A DNA stretch of 64,000 bases from Areca catechu (Eukaryota > Streptophyta > Magnoliopsida > Arecales > Arecaceae): assembly GCA_021397845.1 (NCBI GenBank), contig CM038039.1:4829731-4893730 (forward strand). Reading direction: 5' to 3'. A program made the position numbers and the translations under genes. Shown here in pieces: positions 11,995 to 23,169 of this stretch. The notes below the pieces were generated by a model that saw nothing but the letters and a program-made list of their open reading frames with translations, searched no databases and had not been told where the DNA came from. Every line of letters starts with the position of its first letter. Positions within the stretch are counted from its first letter, which is position 1.

Positions 11995-12463
11995 AGGAAT
12001 GTAACAGATTATCAAATGACTAGGAGGAGATATTTAAACTGTTTATTTATGTAGAATTTTTGAAAGAAAGATGTACAGGGTTTATATTTTATGGGAAGTA
12101 AATGGTAGTTTTTTTTAAAAAAAATATGTAAAGGTGGCGTGAGATATATAAAAGAAAGAGACGTTTGTCGTTTTGAGACATTGTTTTTTCTTCTTAAATA
12201 ATCATCAAAGATAAAAAATTAAAGATACAATTATTTCACCTTCTTTCGTATAAAATGATGTGATCTGATGGTGACTGTCGTAAAAGAAAATCGTCCTATT
12301 ACATGAAAAAAATAACTCAGACACTTTGATAGCTAAGGGTGTCATCCTTCCGGCCTTCATTCCTTAGTGTCTAGATTTCATAAATATTAAATCCAATTTA
12401 CCCGTAGATCTAGACTTGAAGTAGATAAATAAATAATAAAATCTATAACTTATTTTTATAATT
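11995..12463. other. Short host spacer between elements 1 and 2
   Basis: AT-rich DNA with no gene or recognisable repeat. It ends in the TAATT (12459-12463) that is repeated after element 2. Confidence 0.6.
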
Positions 12464-13138
12464 TGTTATACCTAATTAGCTTTCCTTCGAATTAGATCGG
12501 AACCGACGGCCCTTCGACCGGATCGGACCAGGGGTCAAACTAACTTACTTGAGGTCTGACCGACCCACCAGAGATCCGACCGACTCACCAGGGGTCCAAC
12601 TAACTTACTTGAGGTCTGACTGACCCACCAGAGATCCGACTGACCCACTTCAGCCGGACCCATATCGGCCGAAGACGGGCCGCTCCAAGAATGACCCGGA
12701 GGCTCTAGAGGCCCCTTCCAGCCGGTACCAGGATGCCATTACGATAGAATCCTGACATCTCGGTGCCATTATTCTACGGATCCCACGATCTCGGTGCCAT
12801 TATCCTGCAGGTCCCACGATCTAGTGCTACCTGGCTACTACTAAGATTCCTCTAGGGACAGATTGGCCATTCCCAGCTTGGTCCCTAACAGATTCTGGTA
12901 AAGTTCCGTGTCTATATAAGATAAAAGGGGACTCCAAATGATGAGAGAGCTCTTTCCTTTTCCACGAGCGATCTTCTTTGATTCCTCCATCCTGTTACTC
13001 TAAGGCTCCTACTAACTTAGCCATCGGAGGGTCCCCTGCTGGAACACCTTCGGCCCGTGGGATGTTTTTGCAGGAACCAGGAAGACACACACTCCAGCCA
13101 GGTCGAGAGAATCTGGTCCAGGAGATTCAGCGGCAACA
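12464..13138 (+). repeat. 5' LTR of element 2
   Basis: Aligns with 22578-23169. A TATA box (ctatataag) is near 12911-12919. It is about 83 bp longer than the 3' copy because a segment containing 'caaactaacttacttgaggtctgac' is duplicated in tandem between about 12535 and 12640. Confidence 0.92.
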
Positions 13139-13217
13139 GATTGGCGCTAGAGGAAGGGGCCGAACCTCCGTTCTTGTTTTCCTTCTTCAAAAGGAGGAAT
13201 CCACCACTAAGTAAAAG

Positions 13218-14776
13218 GATGGCGAAGGGAAGAGCTCAAAATACCTCCAACAGGGGAGGCCGCTCCCAGGCTAGGTTGTGAGAACCTCTCAGGGAGAATG
13301 ACACCGCCCAGCCTACCATCATCCTAGGATAGCAGCAGTTCTAGACTCTTTTAAACTGCATCGACACTCTCATCATCGCGGTTCAGAACCTTCAAGACCC
13401 AGCCAATGACAGGCAGTAGCCGCCCGCGACATCCAGAACTAGTCATCCACCTGCTGCCGAAGGGAGTCGACAGCAAGGAGTCCCTCGACACCGCTCTCAC
13501 GCAACCCTAGGGCCCCGAAGGTCACAGAGGACTCGCACCAATAGGAAAAGAGTGAGGTCCGACTTGCCCTCTTCCATGGATTCGGTCTCCGACAATGACC
13601 AGCGACGTGATGAAGACTCGAGGGACTACACCAACAAGCTCCAGTGCATGGAGGAGAAAATTGCCAAACTCATCGATCGGCAAAAGGGAGAGAGAGCGCT
13701 GGCATACGACTCTCACCTGCCATTCTCTGCCAGAATTATGGGAAAAACTATCCTCCATCACTTCAAGATCCCCCAGGTGGATGCTTATGATGGCACCACC
13801 AATCCTCTAGAGCATCTAGGCATTACAAGGCTCACATGATGGTGCAGGGCGCCTCCGATGCCCTCCACTGCATCGCCTTCCCGCAACACTTAAGAAGGTG
13901 GCTCGAATGTGGTTTTTCGCCATTCGACTAGGTACGATTCACTCCTCCTAGCTGGAAAAGCTCTTTTTGTCTCATTTCAGGACCTGCAGCTGGACACCGA
14001 GGAACACGGACTGCCTCTTCCTTGTGCAGCAGAAGGAAGGAGAAACCCTCCAGGATTACATGGCCCGATTTAATTCGACAGTTATGGAGGTCCTAGACCT
14101 CAATGAGTACGTAGCTATGTCGGCCTCCAAGAAAGGGCTGCGATCATCCAGGCTCACCTTCTCACTAGACAAAAAGTTTTCGACAAGCTATTTCGAACTA
14201 CTAGCCTGGGTGCAAAAATATGCCTTGGCAGAAGAACAAGCGGCAAGCCGATGCCAGGTTGAAGGGAGGTTGGCTTCCAAGAGGAGGAGCAATAGGGAAC
14301 CCAAAGTTCGACCTCCCAGTGATGGCACCAACTCGGCCTAACACCACAACCCTAAATCGAAAGACTTTCCCATGAGGTTCGAGACTTACACACCTTTCTC
14401 CCTCTCGAGAGAGAAAATCCTTATAGAGATAGAGAATGAGACCTTCCTAGAAAGGCCTCGCCCGATGAGAAGCCCCTCCACGTCAAAGAACAAGGACAAG
14501 TACTGTCGGTTCTACCATGACCACGGACACAGCATAGAAGATTGCCTCCAGTTAAAGGACGCGATCGAAGACCTGATCAGGCGGGGTAACCTGCATAAGT
14601 ATGTCCGACCCCAGAGGAGTCGGGCTAAAACTTCCATCGCCAAAAATCCCATGGAGGAAACAGAGCTGCCCAACCAATGCCCTACCGATGAAATGTTGAT
14701 ATGCTCCATCGCCAGTCCGACTAGAAAAATGAGGGAGGTCGGGACATCTCAAAGAGGTCTCGGGGTTCTAATGTAA
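13218..14776 (+). pseudogene. gag remnant, element 2
   Basis: The reading starts at ATG 13218 and stops after about 20 codons. Recognisable gag resumes near 13552 and includes HFKIPQVDAYDGTTNPLEHL at about 13760-13820, then shifts frame into 13967-14341 (ETLQDYMARFNSTVMEVLDL). A stop at 14339-14341 is followed in another frame by 14372-14776, with a knuckle C-x2-FYHDHGH-x4-DC near 14505-14550. The order matches element 1 gag, and the multiple breaks make it non-functional. Confidence 0.86.
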
Positions 14777-14835
14777 TTGGTTTCTCCGATGAAGACCTCC
14801 CAGAGACCCAGGTTTCTGGGAACGATCCTATTGTT

Positions 14836-17800
14836 GTGTCGGTAGTAATTGCCAATTATGATGTAAGAAGGATCCTCATTAATAATGGAAGCTTCACTGA
14901 AGTTTTGCTGTATGATGCCTTTGTCAGAATGAATCTGCCTAGAACTAGGCTGCAAGAATCTCCAACACCGTTGACCGGGTTCGTGGGGAACTTTATCGGC
15001 ATAGAAGGAGAAATAACTTTGCCCGTGACCATCGGACCAGAACCTTATTAGAAGACCCTCCCTATCAATTTTGTGGTCGTCCGCACGACATCAACTTACA
15101 ACGTCATATTGGGACGACCGGTCCTTAACAAATTTTTAGCCATTGTGTCTACCTACCACTTACTGATAAAATTTCTGACTCAGAATGGGGTCGAAGTGAT
15201 GAGAGGGGGTCATAGGATGGCCAGGCAGTGTTTGACCATTCAAGATAGGCAATCAGAAGACCGTTCCATCTTGGAACAGCTTGATCCCAGGTCCGAAGCT
15301 GATTGTTGTGGAGAACCGGTGGAGAAGATCCTATTCGTACCTTTAGGGAGGACGATCCTACTAAGGTCCTACAGATCGGAAGCATGCTCGATGAAGAAGC
15401 CAAATCAGAGCCGGTCAGCTTCCTACGAAACAATACCGATATTTTTGCTTGGTCGGCATCCGACATGCCAGGCATCCCGTCGAAAGTCATAACCCATCGG
15501 CTTAAGGTGGACCCCACCTACAAGCCTGTCCGACAGAAGAAGAGGAACTTCGCCCCCGAGAGGCAGAGGGCGGTCGATAAGGAGGTCAAGAAGCTCCTCG
15601 AAGGTGGCTTCATCAAAGAAGCCCACTATCCCGACTGGCTGGCAAATATCGTGATGGTGAGGAAGGCCAACATAAAGTGGAGGATATGTGTGGACTATAC
15701 TGACCTCAATAAGGCTTGCCCGAAGGATAGCTTCTCCTTACCAAAGATCAACCAGCTAATGGATGCCACTGCCGGTCATCAACTTCTGAGCTTCATGGAA
15801 GCCTTTTTCAAGTACAACCAGATCAACATGGACCCGGAAAATGAGGAGAAGATGGCCTTTATCACTGACAAAGGACTGTACTGCTATAGGATGATGCCCT
15901 TTAGTCTAAAGAATGCCGGAGCCACTTTCTAGAGGCTGATAAATAGGATCTTCGAGGGGCAACTTGGAAGAAACATGGAGGCATACATCGACGACATGAT
16001 AGTCAAGAGCCTCCGGAGAGCTGACCATATCAAGGATCTAAAAGAATCTTTCGATGCCCTGAGGCGCCACCGGATGAAGTTGAACCCAGCTAAATGTACC
16101 TTTGGGGTGACCTCCAAAAACTCCTTGGCTTTCTAGTCACACAGTGAGGACTTGAGGTCAACCCTGATAAAATCAAGGCCATCATCGACATAGGGCATCC
16201 AACCAGCAAGAAATAAGTGCAAGAACTCACAGGTCGGATAGCCTCTCTCAACCGCTTTATTTCTAGATGGGCCAAAAAATGTCTCCCTTTCTTTAAAACT
16301 CTGTGGCAGTTGGACTGCTTCCACTGGATCGATGAATGTCGGTCAGCCTTCGAAGCACTGAAGGTGTATCTGGAAACGCCTCCCTTACTTGCTAAGCCTA
16401 TGGAGGGAGAGCCCCAGTATTTGTATCTGTCGGCATTAGATGAGGTAGTGAGCTTTTTCCTCGTCTGGATAGAAGAGGACAACCAGCAAAAGCCGGTCTA
16501 CTACATCGGCAAGGTACTCCACGATGCCGAAATAAGGTATCCCAAGATGCAAAAGCTTGTCTACTCCTTGGTTATGGCAGCCAAGCAACTGCGGCTCTAC
16601 TTTTAGGTGCATCCAATCATTGTCCTGACTGATCAACCTCTCAAGGAAATCCTCAGAAGTCCGATACCTCGGGGTGATTTGCCAAGTGGGCCATCAAGTT
16701 TGGCAAATTCGGCATCTCCTTCCAGCCTCGGTCAGCCATGAAGGCTCAGGTGATCACCGACTTCATAACAGAGTGTACCTGGAGACAGGAAACACCTCTG
16801 CAAATGGCCGACACCCTTGAGAATGATACTGCTAGAGAGTTAGACCCTGCCTGGACACTCCATGTGGATGGGGCATCTAATCTTGCTGGTTGTGGAGCAA
16901 GATTGATCCTGGCCGACCCCGACGGGCAGAGCCTGGAGTATGCCACGCATTTCGCATTCCAAGTATTAAATAACCAGGTAGAATATGAAGCCCTCATCGC
17001 AAGACTAAGGATAGCCGATGAGCTAGGCATCGGTCGGATCAGAGCCTTCTTTAATTCCCAACTGGTGGTAAACTAGGTGAGAGGTGAATTCAAGGCGAGA
17101 GATCCGACCTTGGCCAAGTACTTAAGTAAGGTACAGAGACTCGTGACTCGGCTTAAATCTTTCAAGATACTCCATATACCTTGAGCGCAAAATTCTCGGG
17201 CAGATGCCTTGTCACTGCTGGCCACTACCGTCGCCAACCCCTCTTACTGGACCCTCGTGGAGCACCTACAAAGCCCAAGCATTACTGAAGAGACATCAGA
17301 AATCCATCAAGTGGAGTGAGAAGCCTCTTGGATGGACCCCATCCTTGCATTCCTCGATGAAGGAACCCTATCAGAAGATAAGACCGAAGCCAAGCTGTGC
17401 ACTAGACTGCCTCAAAGTACATCATCCTTGGTGGGATCCTCTACAAGCGATCATTTACACAGCCACTGTTCAAGTGTCTGGGACCGTCGAACGTCGATTA
17501 CGCACTCAGAGAAGTGCATGAAGACATATGTGGTGACTACCTGGGAGGTAGATATTTAGCCTACAAGATCATCCGACAAGGCTATTACTGGCCAACCATC
17601 CAGAAAGACACTGCAGATTTTGTTAGGTGCGACGCATGCCAAAGGTACTCCAATATTCAAAGATGACTAGCTAGTCAGCTAAACCCGCTGACCACCCCTA
17701 GCCGTTCGCGCAATGGGGAATGGATATCCTTAGGCCGTTCCCCCTAGTGTTCGGACAACGAAGTTCTTGATTGTAGCCATCATCTACTTCACCAAGTGGG

Positions 17801-18560
17801 TGGAAGCTAAGCCGTTGGCACAGATCACCGAAGCCAAGGTGGAGAACTTCGTCCAAAATTGCATCATCTTTCGGTTCGGCATACCGCTGGTGATCATCAC
17901 CGACAATGGAAGATAGTTTGATAACCCGAAGTTTCGAGATTTCTGCCAACAGTATCATGTCTCCCACCGATTAACTTCAGTCCGGCACCTCCAATCCAAC
18001 GGGGAGGTCGAAGTCACCAATCGAACAATCCTACATGGGTTGAAGACCCGACTGAATGACGCCGAGGGACTCTGGGTGGAAGAACTTCATTCGGTGCTCT
18101 AGGCCTATCGGACTACCTCCCCGACAGCGACTGGAGAGACTCCATTCAGTCTCACCTACGGGAGTGAGGCAGTCATACTGGTGGAAGTCTCCTTACAGTC
18201 CTTTCAGATTGATCATTTTACCGAACCAGCCAATTCTGAACATATGAGGGCTAATCTCGACATGCTCGAAGAAACCCGACTCCAGGCGGACCTGAGGATG
18301 GTGACCTATCATCACAAAATGACCAGATATTATAATTCTCGAGTCAAGGCTCGAAGCTTCCAAGTCGGAGACTTGGTTCTATAGAGATCAGAGATATCCA
18401 AGCCAACTAAACAATGAAAAATCTCCCCCAACTAGGAAGGCTCCTATCGGGTGGTCGAAGTGATCCGGGCTGGAACTTACCGACTCGAGCATTTGGACGG
18501 ACAACAGGTGGCACGTCCTTGGAATGTAGATAACCTCCATAAATATTATCAATACAAATA
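14836..18560 (+). pseudogene. pol remnant (PR-RT-RNH-aRNH-IN), element 2
   Basis: Protease (14836-15200) has NNG where the family has D-x-G, so the catalytic aspartate is lost. RT (15303-16130) keeps DLNKACPKDSFSLPKI, but the first catalytic aspartate region reads FMEAFFKYNQ (Asp to Glu). The second box is YIDD (about 15985). A TAG at 15930-15932 interrupts it and a frameshift follows near 16120. RNase H is at 16217-16606. The archaeal-type RNase H (LHVDGASNLAGCGAR) lies at about 16855-17230. Integrase, from about 17500 to 18560, has the HHCC region, broken catalytic core frames and a C-terminal part near 18430-18555. The protein could not be active. Confidence 0.88.
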
Positions 18561-18579
18561 GCAATTTACACTACAAAGA

Positions 18580-19637
18580 AGTTCGATTCTGATCGGCAAA
18601 GGCTCTAGTGCAGCCCACTCAAGTCTGATTCTGATCAGCAAAGGCTCTGGTATATCTCGCTCAAGTCCGATTCTGATCGGCAAAGGCTCTAGTGCAGCCC
18701 ACTCAAGTCTAATTCTGATCGGCAAAGTCTCTAGGGCAGCCAACTCAAGTCTGATTCCGATCGGCAAAGGCTCTGGTGCAACCCACTCAAGTCCGATTCC
18801 GATCAACAAAGGCTCTAGGACAGTCCACTCAAGTCTGATTCTGATCGACAAAGGCTCTGGTGCAGCCCACTCAAGTCCAATTCTGATCGGCAAAGGCTCT
18901 AGGGCAGCCCACTCAAGTCCGATTCGGATCGGCAAAGGCTCTAGTGCAGCCCACTAAAGTCTGATTCTGATTGACAAAGGCTCTAGGGTAGCCCACTCAA
19001 GTCTGATCCCAATCGGCAAGGCTTTAGTGCAGCCCATTCAACTCCGATTCCGATCAGCAAAAGCTTTAGGGCAACCCACTCAAGTCTAATTTTGATAGGA
19101 AAAAGCTCTAATGCAGCCCACTCAAGTCCAATTCTGATCGGCAAAGGCTCCAGGGCAGCCAACTCAAGTCTGATCCCAATCAGCAAAGGCTCTAGTGCAG
19201 CCCACTCAAGTTTGATTTTGATCGACAAAGGCTCTAGGATAGCTCACTTAAGTCCGATCCTGATCGGCAAGGCTTTAGTGTAGCCCACTCAAGTCCGATT
19301 TCGATCGGCAAATGCTCTAGGGCAGCCCACTCAAGTCCGATTCTGATCGGCAAAGACTCTAGGGCAGCCCACTCAAGTCTAATTTCGATCGGCAAAGGCT
19401 CTAGTAAAGCCCACTCAAGTCCGATTCTGATCGACAAAGTCTCTAGGGTAGCCCACTCAAGTCCGATCCCGATCAGCAAGGCTCTAGTGCTGCCCACTCA
19501 AGTCCATTCCGATCGGCAAGGCTCTAGTGCAACCCACTCAAGTCCAATCCCGATCGGCAAGGCCCTAGTGCAGCCCACTCAAAGTCCGATCCCGATCGGC
19601 AAGGCTCTAGCATAGCCCCTTCAGAATCCGACCTCGA
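18580..19637. repeat. 42-bp minisatellite, about 25 copies
   Basis: Direct tandem array of a 42-bp unit built around gatcggcaaaggctctag, then tgcagcccactcaagtcc. I count 25 units from 18590, most exactly 42 bp and a few 40-42 bp. Two variants, 'agtgcagcc' and 'agggcagcc', are mixed through the array. Because 42 is a multiple of three, the minus strand stays open across many units as a 14-residue repeat (PIRIGLEWAALEPL). It lies between integrase and the antisense gene of element 2. This is the region known in Tat/Ogre elements to generate satellite-like repeats. I treat the ORFs as by-products. Confidence 0.93.
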
Positions 19638-20086
19638 TCAGAAAGTACTTTATGAGATCCTTAAACACTTGAAGGATTTCTCCATAAATGACTAGTTCAA
19701 AGGTTCCTTAGAAATATTTCTAAAAGAGATGAGTTCAGGCTAAACCAACCTCTCGACACTTAGAAATATTTCTAAAAGAGATGAGTTCGGACTAAGCCGA
19801 CCGTTCCACGTTTAGAAAAATAAATGTCGAAGACATATACCAAAAGAAGAAGTCATTTCATTCATTGATAAAAGGTTTTTGTACAAGAGTGGACAGACTT
19901 TAACAATCAGTCTTAAGTCTTGCCCTGTGGGTACAAGGAGGGAATGGTTGGAGCAGCTTCAGCTTCAGCCTCTTGCGCTGCATCTAGAGTCCCGATCGAT
20001 GCCTCCGTCGGCCCCATGTTGGCAGCAGCTTGGGCGTCGGCCTCGATGTCAGTCATCCCCCCTTCTTCTTTCGTCGGCTGCCTCAA

Positions 20087-21976
20087 CTATATGGTAGATA
20101 AGTTGAGCTCCAGAACAGCTTCGGCTACTTTCTTCAGGCAGTCGTCGAAGCCATACTCGTAGCTTGCCGCTCCGGTCTCCTCCATCTCATCATTGAAGCT
20201 GGCGGAAGCCTTGTATTTTGCCACAGCATTGCGGACCTGCTCCTCCGCTAGCTCATGCGCCTCTCTCAGCTGGGTCATGTACTTCGCCGACACTACCTGG
20301 TGGGCCCGTGCTTCCTCTCAAAGTTAGCAGACCGCTCCTCCTCCTCGCTCAGTTGACGGACCAAAGAGGTAACCTTCGCCTTCTTCTTCTTCAACTTGGC
20401 CTCCCGTTCAGCCAGCTGAATCTACAGGTCTTCTACCTGCTTCTTTAAGGACTTGGCTTCAGCCAGACTGGCCGATAGCCTCTCCTCAGTGGCCTTCTGC
20501 GACACCAGTGCCGTCGCTTTGGCTGCCTTCAGTTCTTCGGCCTCCCCAGTGGAGGCCTCCATCGTACAAACCATTTCATCAAGGCCATCGTCCATCATCG
20601 AGACCTCGTGGAGGAGTTGTAGGCAATAGACCATGTCAGTCATGTACAAGAGATAAAAAAGAAAGAAAAGAAGGGAGAAAACAAAGAAATAACAAACATA
20701 CTTTAAGCAGATTGAGGTAGGCACCTCTCGCCACCTCGTTCATCTTACGCTTACTGGTCTCCTCCCAATCGGCATCGATGATAGCCCCTTTGAGAAGATC
20801 CCTGGCCTGCTGGAGGTTGTGAAGAGCATGCCAGCATCTGAAAGTGTCGTAGCTGACCTCATCGGTGTCCTCTCCTCCAACTGCACCTTTCCCCTTGTCA
20901 GCAGGGCGAACCGCCTCTGTCGGCTCAGCAAATGGTGAGGCTAAGGCCATCCCCACTTCGGTCGGCTAGAGGGGATTTGCTCCGGTCAGGCAGCCGACTC
21001 CTCGGCAATGGGCGGAGGTCCCGATGCCCTCGCCACCAATCTCTCTGACAAGGGTACATTATCCTCGTCAAATTTTGATCCCACTACGATCGCGGGCCGT
21101 TCCTCTGCCCGTTGCTTCTTCAGCTTGTCTGCGGTTGACACAGCGGACAAGTCGGCCCTCTTCTTTGCCGCCCGCTCTGCTACCCTCGCTTTATCGGGCT
21201 TCATCTTCTCTCCTGTTGCAAGGGCAAAACCAAAGTAAGTGAAGAAGAAAATATAGCCGACAAAATAGAAAAGAGACCGATGGCAATGGTTTCTACCCTA
21301 CCTAAATGTCTATGGCGGCTTACTCCGGCCAAGTGGAGGCTATTTTCTCGATGCAACTCCGGCACCATTGTGATGCCGACCGCCTCAATCTCGTTGAAGT
21401 CAGCTTGGTCAGCCATCAGCACCACTCTCCCTTCATTAGCCTTCATCCTTGGTTCCCCCATGACAGGTCAAAGCCCCAAGGCCGAAGGCTGTGCACGAAG
21501 AAAAACTTGGATTTCCATCCATGGATGGTCGATGGAAGACCTCCGAATATCTTCCTCTCGGGACAAGGGATAAGCACCCACCACTCTTTGCTCCTAAAGT
21601 CTTTCTTCATAACAAAGAAGGTGGTAAAGAGGGAGGTCCTAGGCTCTGCTCCGGCTCTCTGGCACAGAACCATGAAGCAGCTGATGGCCCGAATACTATT
21701 CGAGGTCAGCTACGCAGGGGTAATCCTATAAAGGTTGAAGACCTCAATGAAAAAGTCACACAAGGGGAACCTAAGGCCAGCCTTCAGGTGATCCTCATAT
21801 AACGGGAGGGCTTCGAGGCTCAGTGGCCCGGTCACCCTCCCTTCCTGTTCCGGGACAGTGAGGTGCAGAGTGGAGGGAATGTTGTATCTAACCCTAAGGG
21901 CCTCTACTCGATCCCGTGTTAATTCAGACTGGACATGATTGGGACATAGCTTTTTCTTTCTATGGTTGGAGGCCAT
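20087..21976 (-). pseudogene. Large spliced antisense gene (aORF) of element 2
   Basis: Minus strand, starting at ATG 21976. Exon 1 (21976-21302) has the same domain as in element 1: LPLYEDHLKAGLRFPL, then after a frameshift near 21712 EWWVLIPCPERKIFGG. It is frameshifted again near 21460. A GT donor at 21301 and an AG acceptor at 21213 join it in phase 1 to exon 2, which begins GEKMKP (21212 on). Exon 2 is lysine/arginine rich, has a stop near 20986, then continues in another frame through ARDLLKGAIIDADWEET to a GT donor near 20702. Exon 3 is a coiled coil (LLHEVSMMDDGLDEMV near 20620) ending with ASYEYGFDDCLKKVAEA at about 20130-20170. The splice positions match element 1. Frameshifts mean it is broken now. 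Confidence 0.74.
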
Positions 21977-22108
21977 TACTATGAGGCTTGAAGAGAAGGA
22001 GGACTAACCTGGGGACTGGTTTCCTATGAGGATGAAGATGGTGGAATGTGGCGCTCTCTTTCCAAGTGTGGATGCAACAAGAAACTCACCCAGAGTCTTA
22101 ACACCTCC

Positions 22109-22120
22109 TTTTTTATAGCC
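22109..22120 (-). promoter_or_regulatory. TATA box for antisense gene of element 2
   Basis: Minus-strand ggctataaaaaa lies about 135 bp upstream of the ATG at 21976, in the interval between the antisense gene and the 3' LTR. The position suits a promoter that drives transcription away from the LTR and against gag-pol. Confidence 0.5.
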
Positions 22121-22577
22121 CCTGGGAGAACCGCTTCTCACCATCCCTCGAGTGCCGCGACCCAGGCATCAGGCGGTGTGACTCCCCAAGCAGCGAAAGC
22201 CGATGCGACGAAAAGAAGCACATTCGAGCCACGATCCACGTGATCGCCAGATCAGCGATGAAGGGGTCGTCCCCAGCGCGACACCAACAGTCCAGATGTC
22301 GCCATGTCATTCAAGTCACCTCCAGACCCGACGGCCGAGCGGGCCAGGTTGGCCACTCATCATTGTACCCCTTCTACATTAACTGCCGCTCCCTCCGCCT
22401 TCAATGCGGTGTCGACACCTGTCCTGAGCAGGATTTTCCGGAGTGGGAAACGACCATACACAGCATGCCCAATTAGATCAGCAATCACCTCAAGAACAAG
22501 TGCATTCAATGCGAGAATGATGCTCTCGCCCTTCGAAGCAACAAGCCCTCCTGAAGGCCAAGAGCAAGAGGGGTAAC

Positions 22578-23169
22578 TGTTATACCCAATCGGCTTTCCT
22601 CCGAACAAGACCGAAGCTGATGGCCCTTTGGCCAGGTCGGACCAAAGGTCCGACTGACTCACCAGTGGTCCGACCGATCCACTTCAGCTGGGCTCATATC
22701 GTCAAGACGGGCCGCTCCAAGGATGGCCCGGAGGCTCCAGAGGCCCCTTCCAGCTGGTACTAGGATGCTGTTATGACAGAATCCTGACATCTCGGCACCA
22801 TTATTCTACGGATCCCATGATCTCGGCGCCGTTACCCTGCAGGTCCCACGATCTGGTGCCACCTAGCCACTACCAAGATTCCTTTAGAGGCAGATTGACC
22901 ATTCCCAGCCTGGTCCCTAACAGATTATAGTGAAGTTCCGTGCCTATATAAGGTAAAAGGGAGACTCCGAGTGGTGAGAGAGCTCTTTCCTTCCCTACGA
23001 GTGATCTCCTTTAATTTCTCCATCCTGTTGCTCTAAAGCTCCACTAACTTAACCATCGGAGGGTCCCTGCCAGGATACCTCTGGCCCGTGGGATGTTTTT
23101 GCAGGAACTGGGAAGACGCGCACTCTAGCCAGGTCAAGAGAATCCAGTTCGGAAGATTCAGTGGCAACA
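22578..23169 (+). repeat. 3' LTR of element 2
   Basis: Pairs with 12464-13138. It has the same TATA region (cctatataaggt near 22942-22953). A purine-rich gagcaagaggggtaac directly precedes it. It is followed by the TAATT duplication. Confidence 0.92.

Larger units (their letters stand above)
12464..23169 (+). mobile_element. Ty3/gypsy Tat/Retand LTR retrotransposon, element 2
   Basis: The element is 10.7 kb with LTRs at 12464-13138 and 22578-23169. Both begin TGTTATACC and end CAACA. The flanking 5 bp are identical, TAATT at 12459-12463 and 23170-23174, so the boundaries are secure and the insertion is intact end to end. Internal order is gag, protease, RT, RNase H, archaeal-type RNase H, integrase, a 42-bp minisatellite, and an antisense gene. 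The sequence following the 5' LTR starts gattggcgctagaggaagg, a primer-site-like tract. Stops, frameshifts and replaced catalytic residues make it defective. It lies only about 470 bp from element 1 in the same orientation. Confidence 0.94.

Noticed and set aside
18549..19497. Long minus-strand frames with a 14-residue repeat, as a possible repeat protein gene
   Set aside because: They are a consequence of a 42-bp tandem array; several units of 40-41 bp break the frame, and no start, promoter or splice context is seen.
18580..19637. CRISPR-like array
   Set aside because: The units are contiguous and similar along their whole length, without unique spacers, and the window is eukaryotic.
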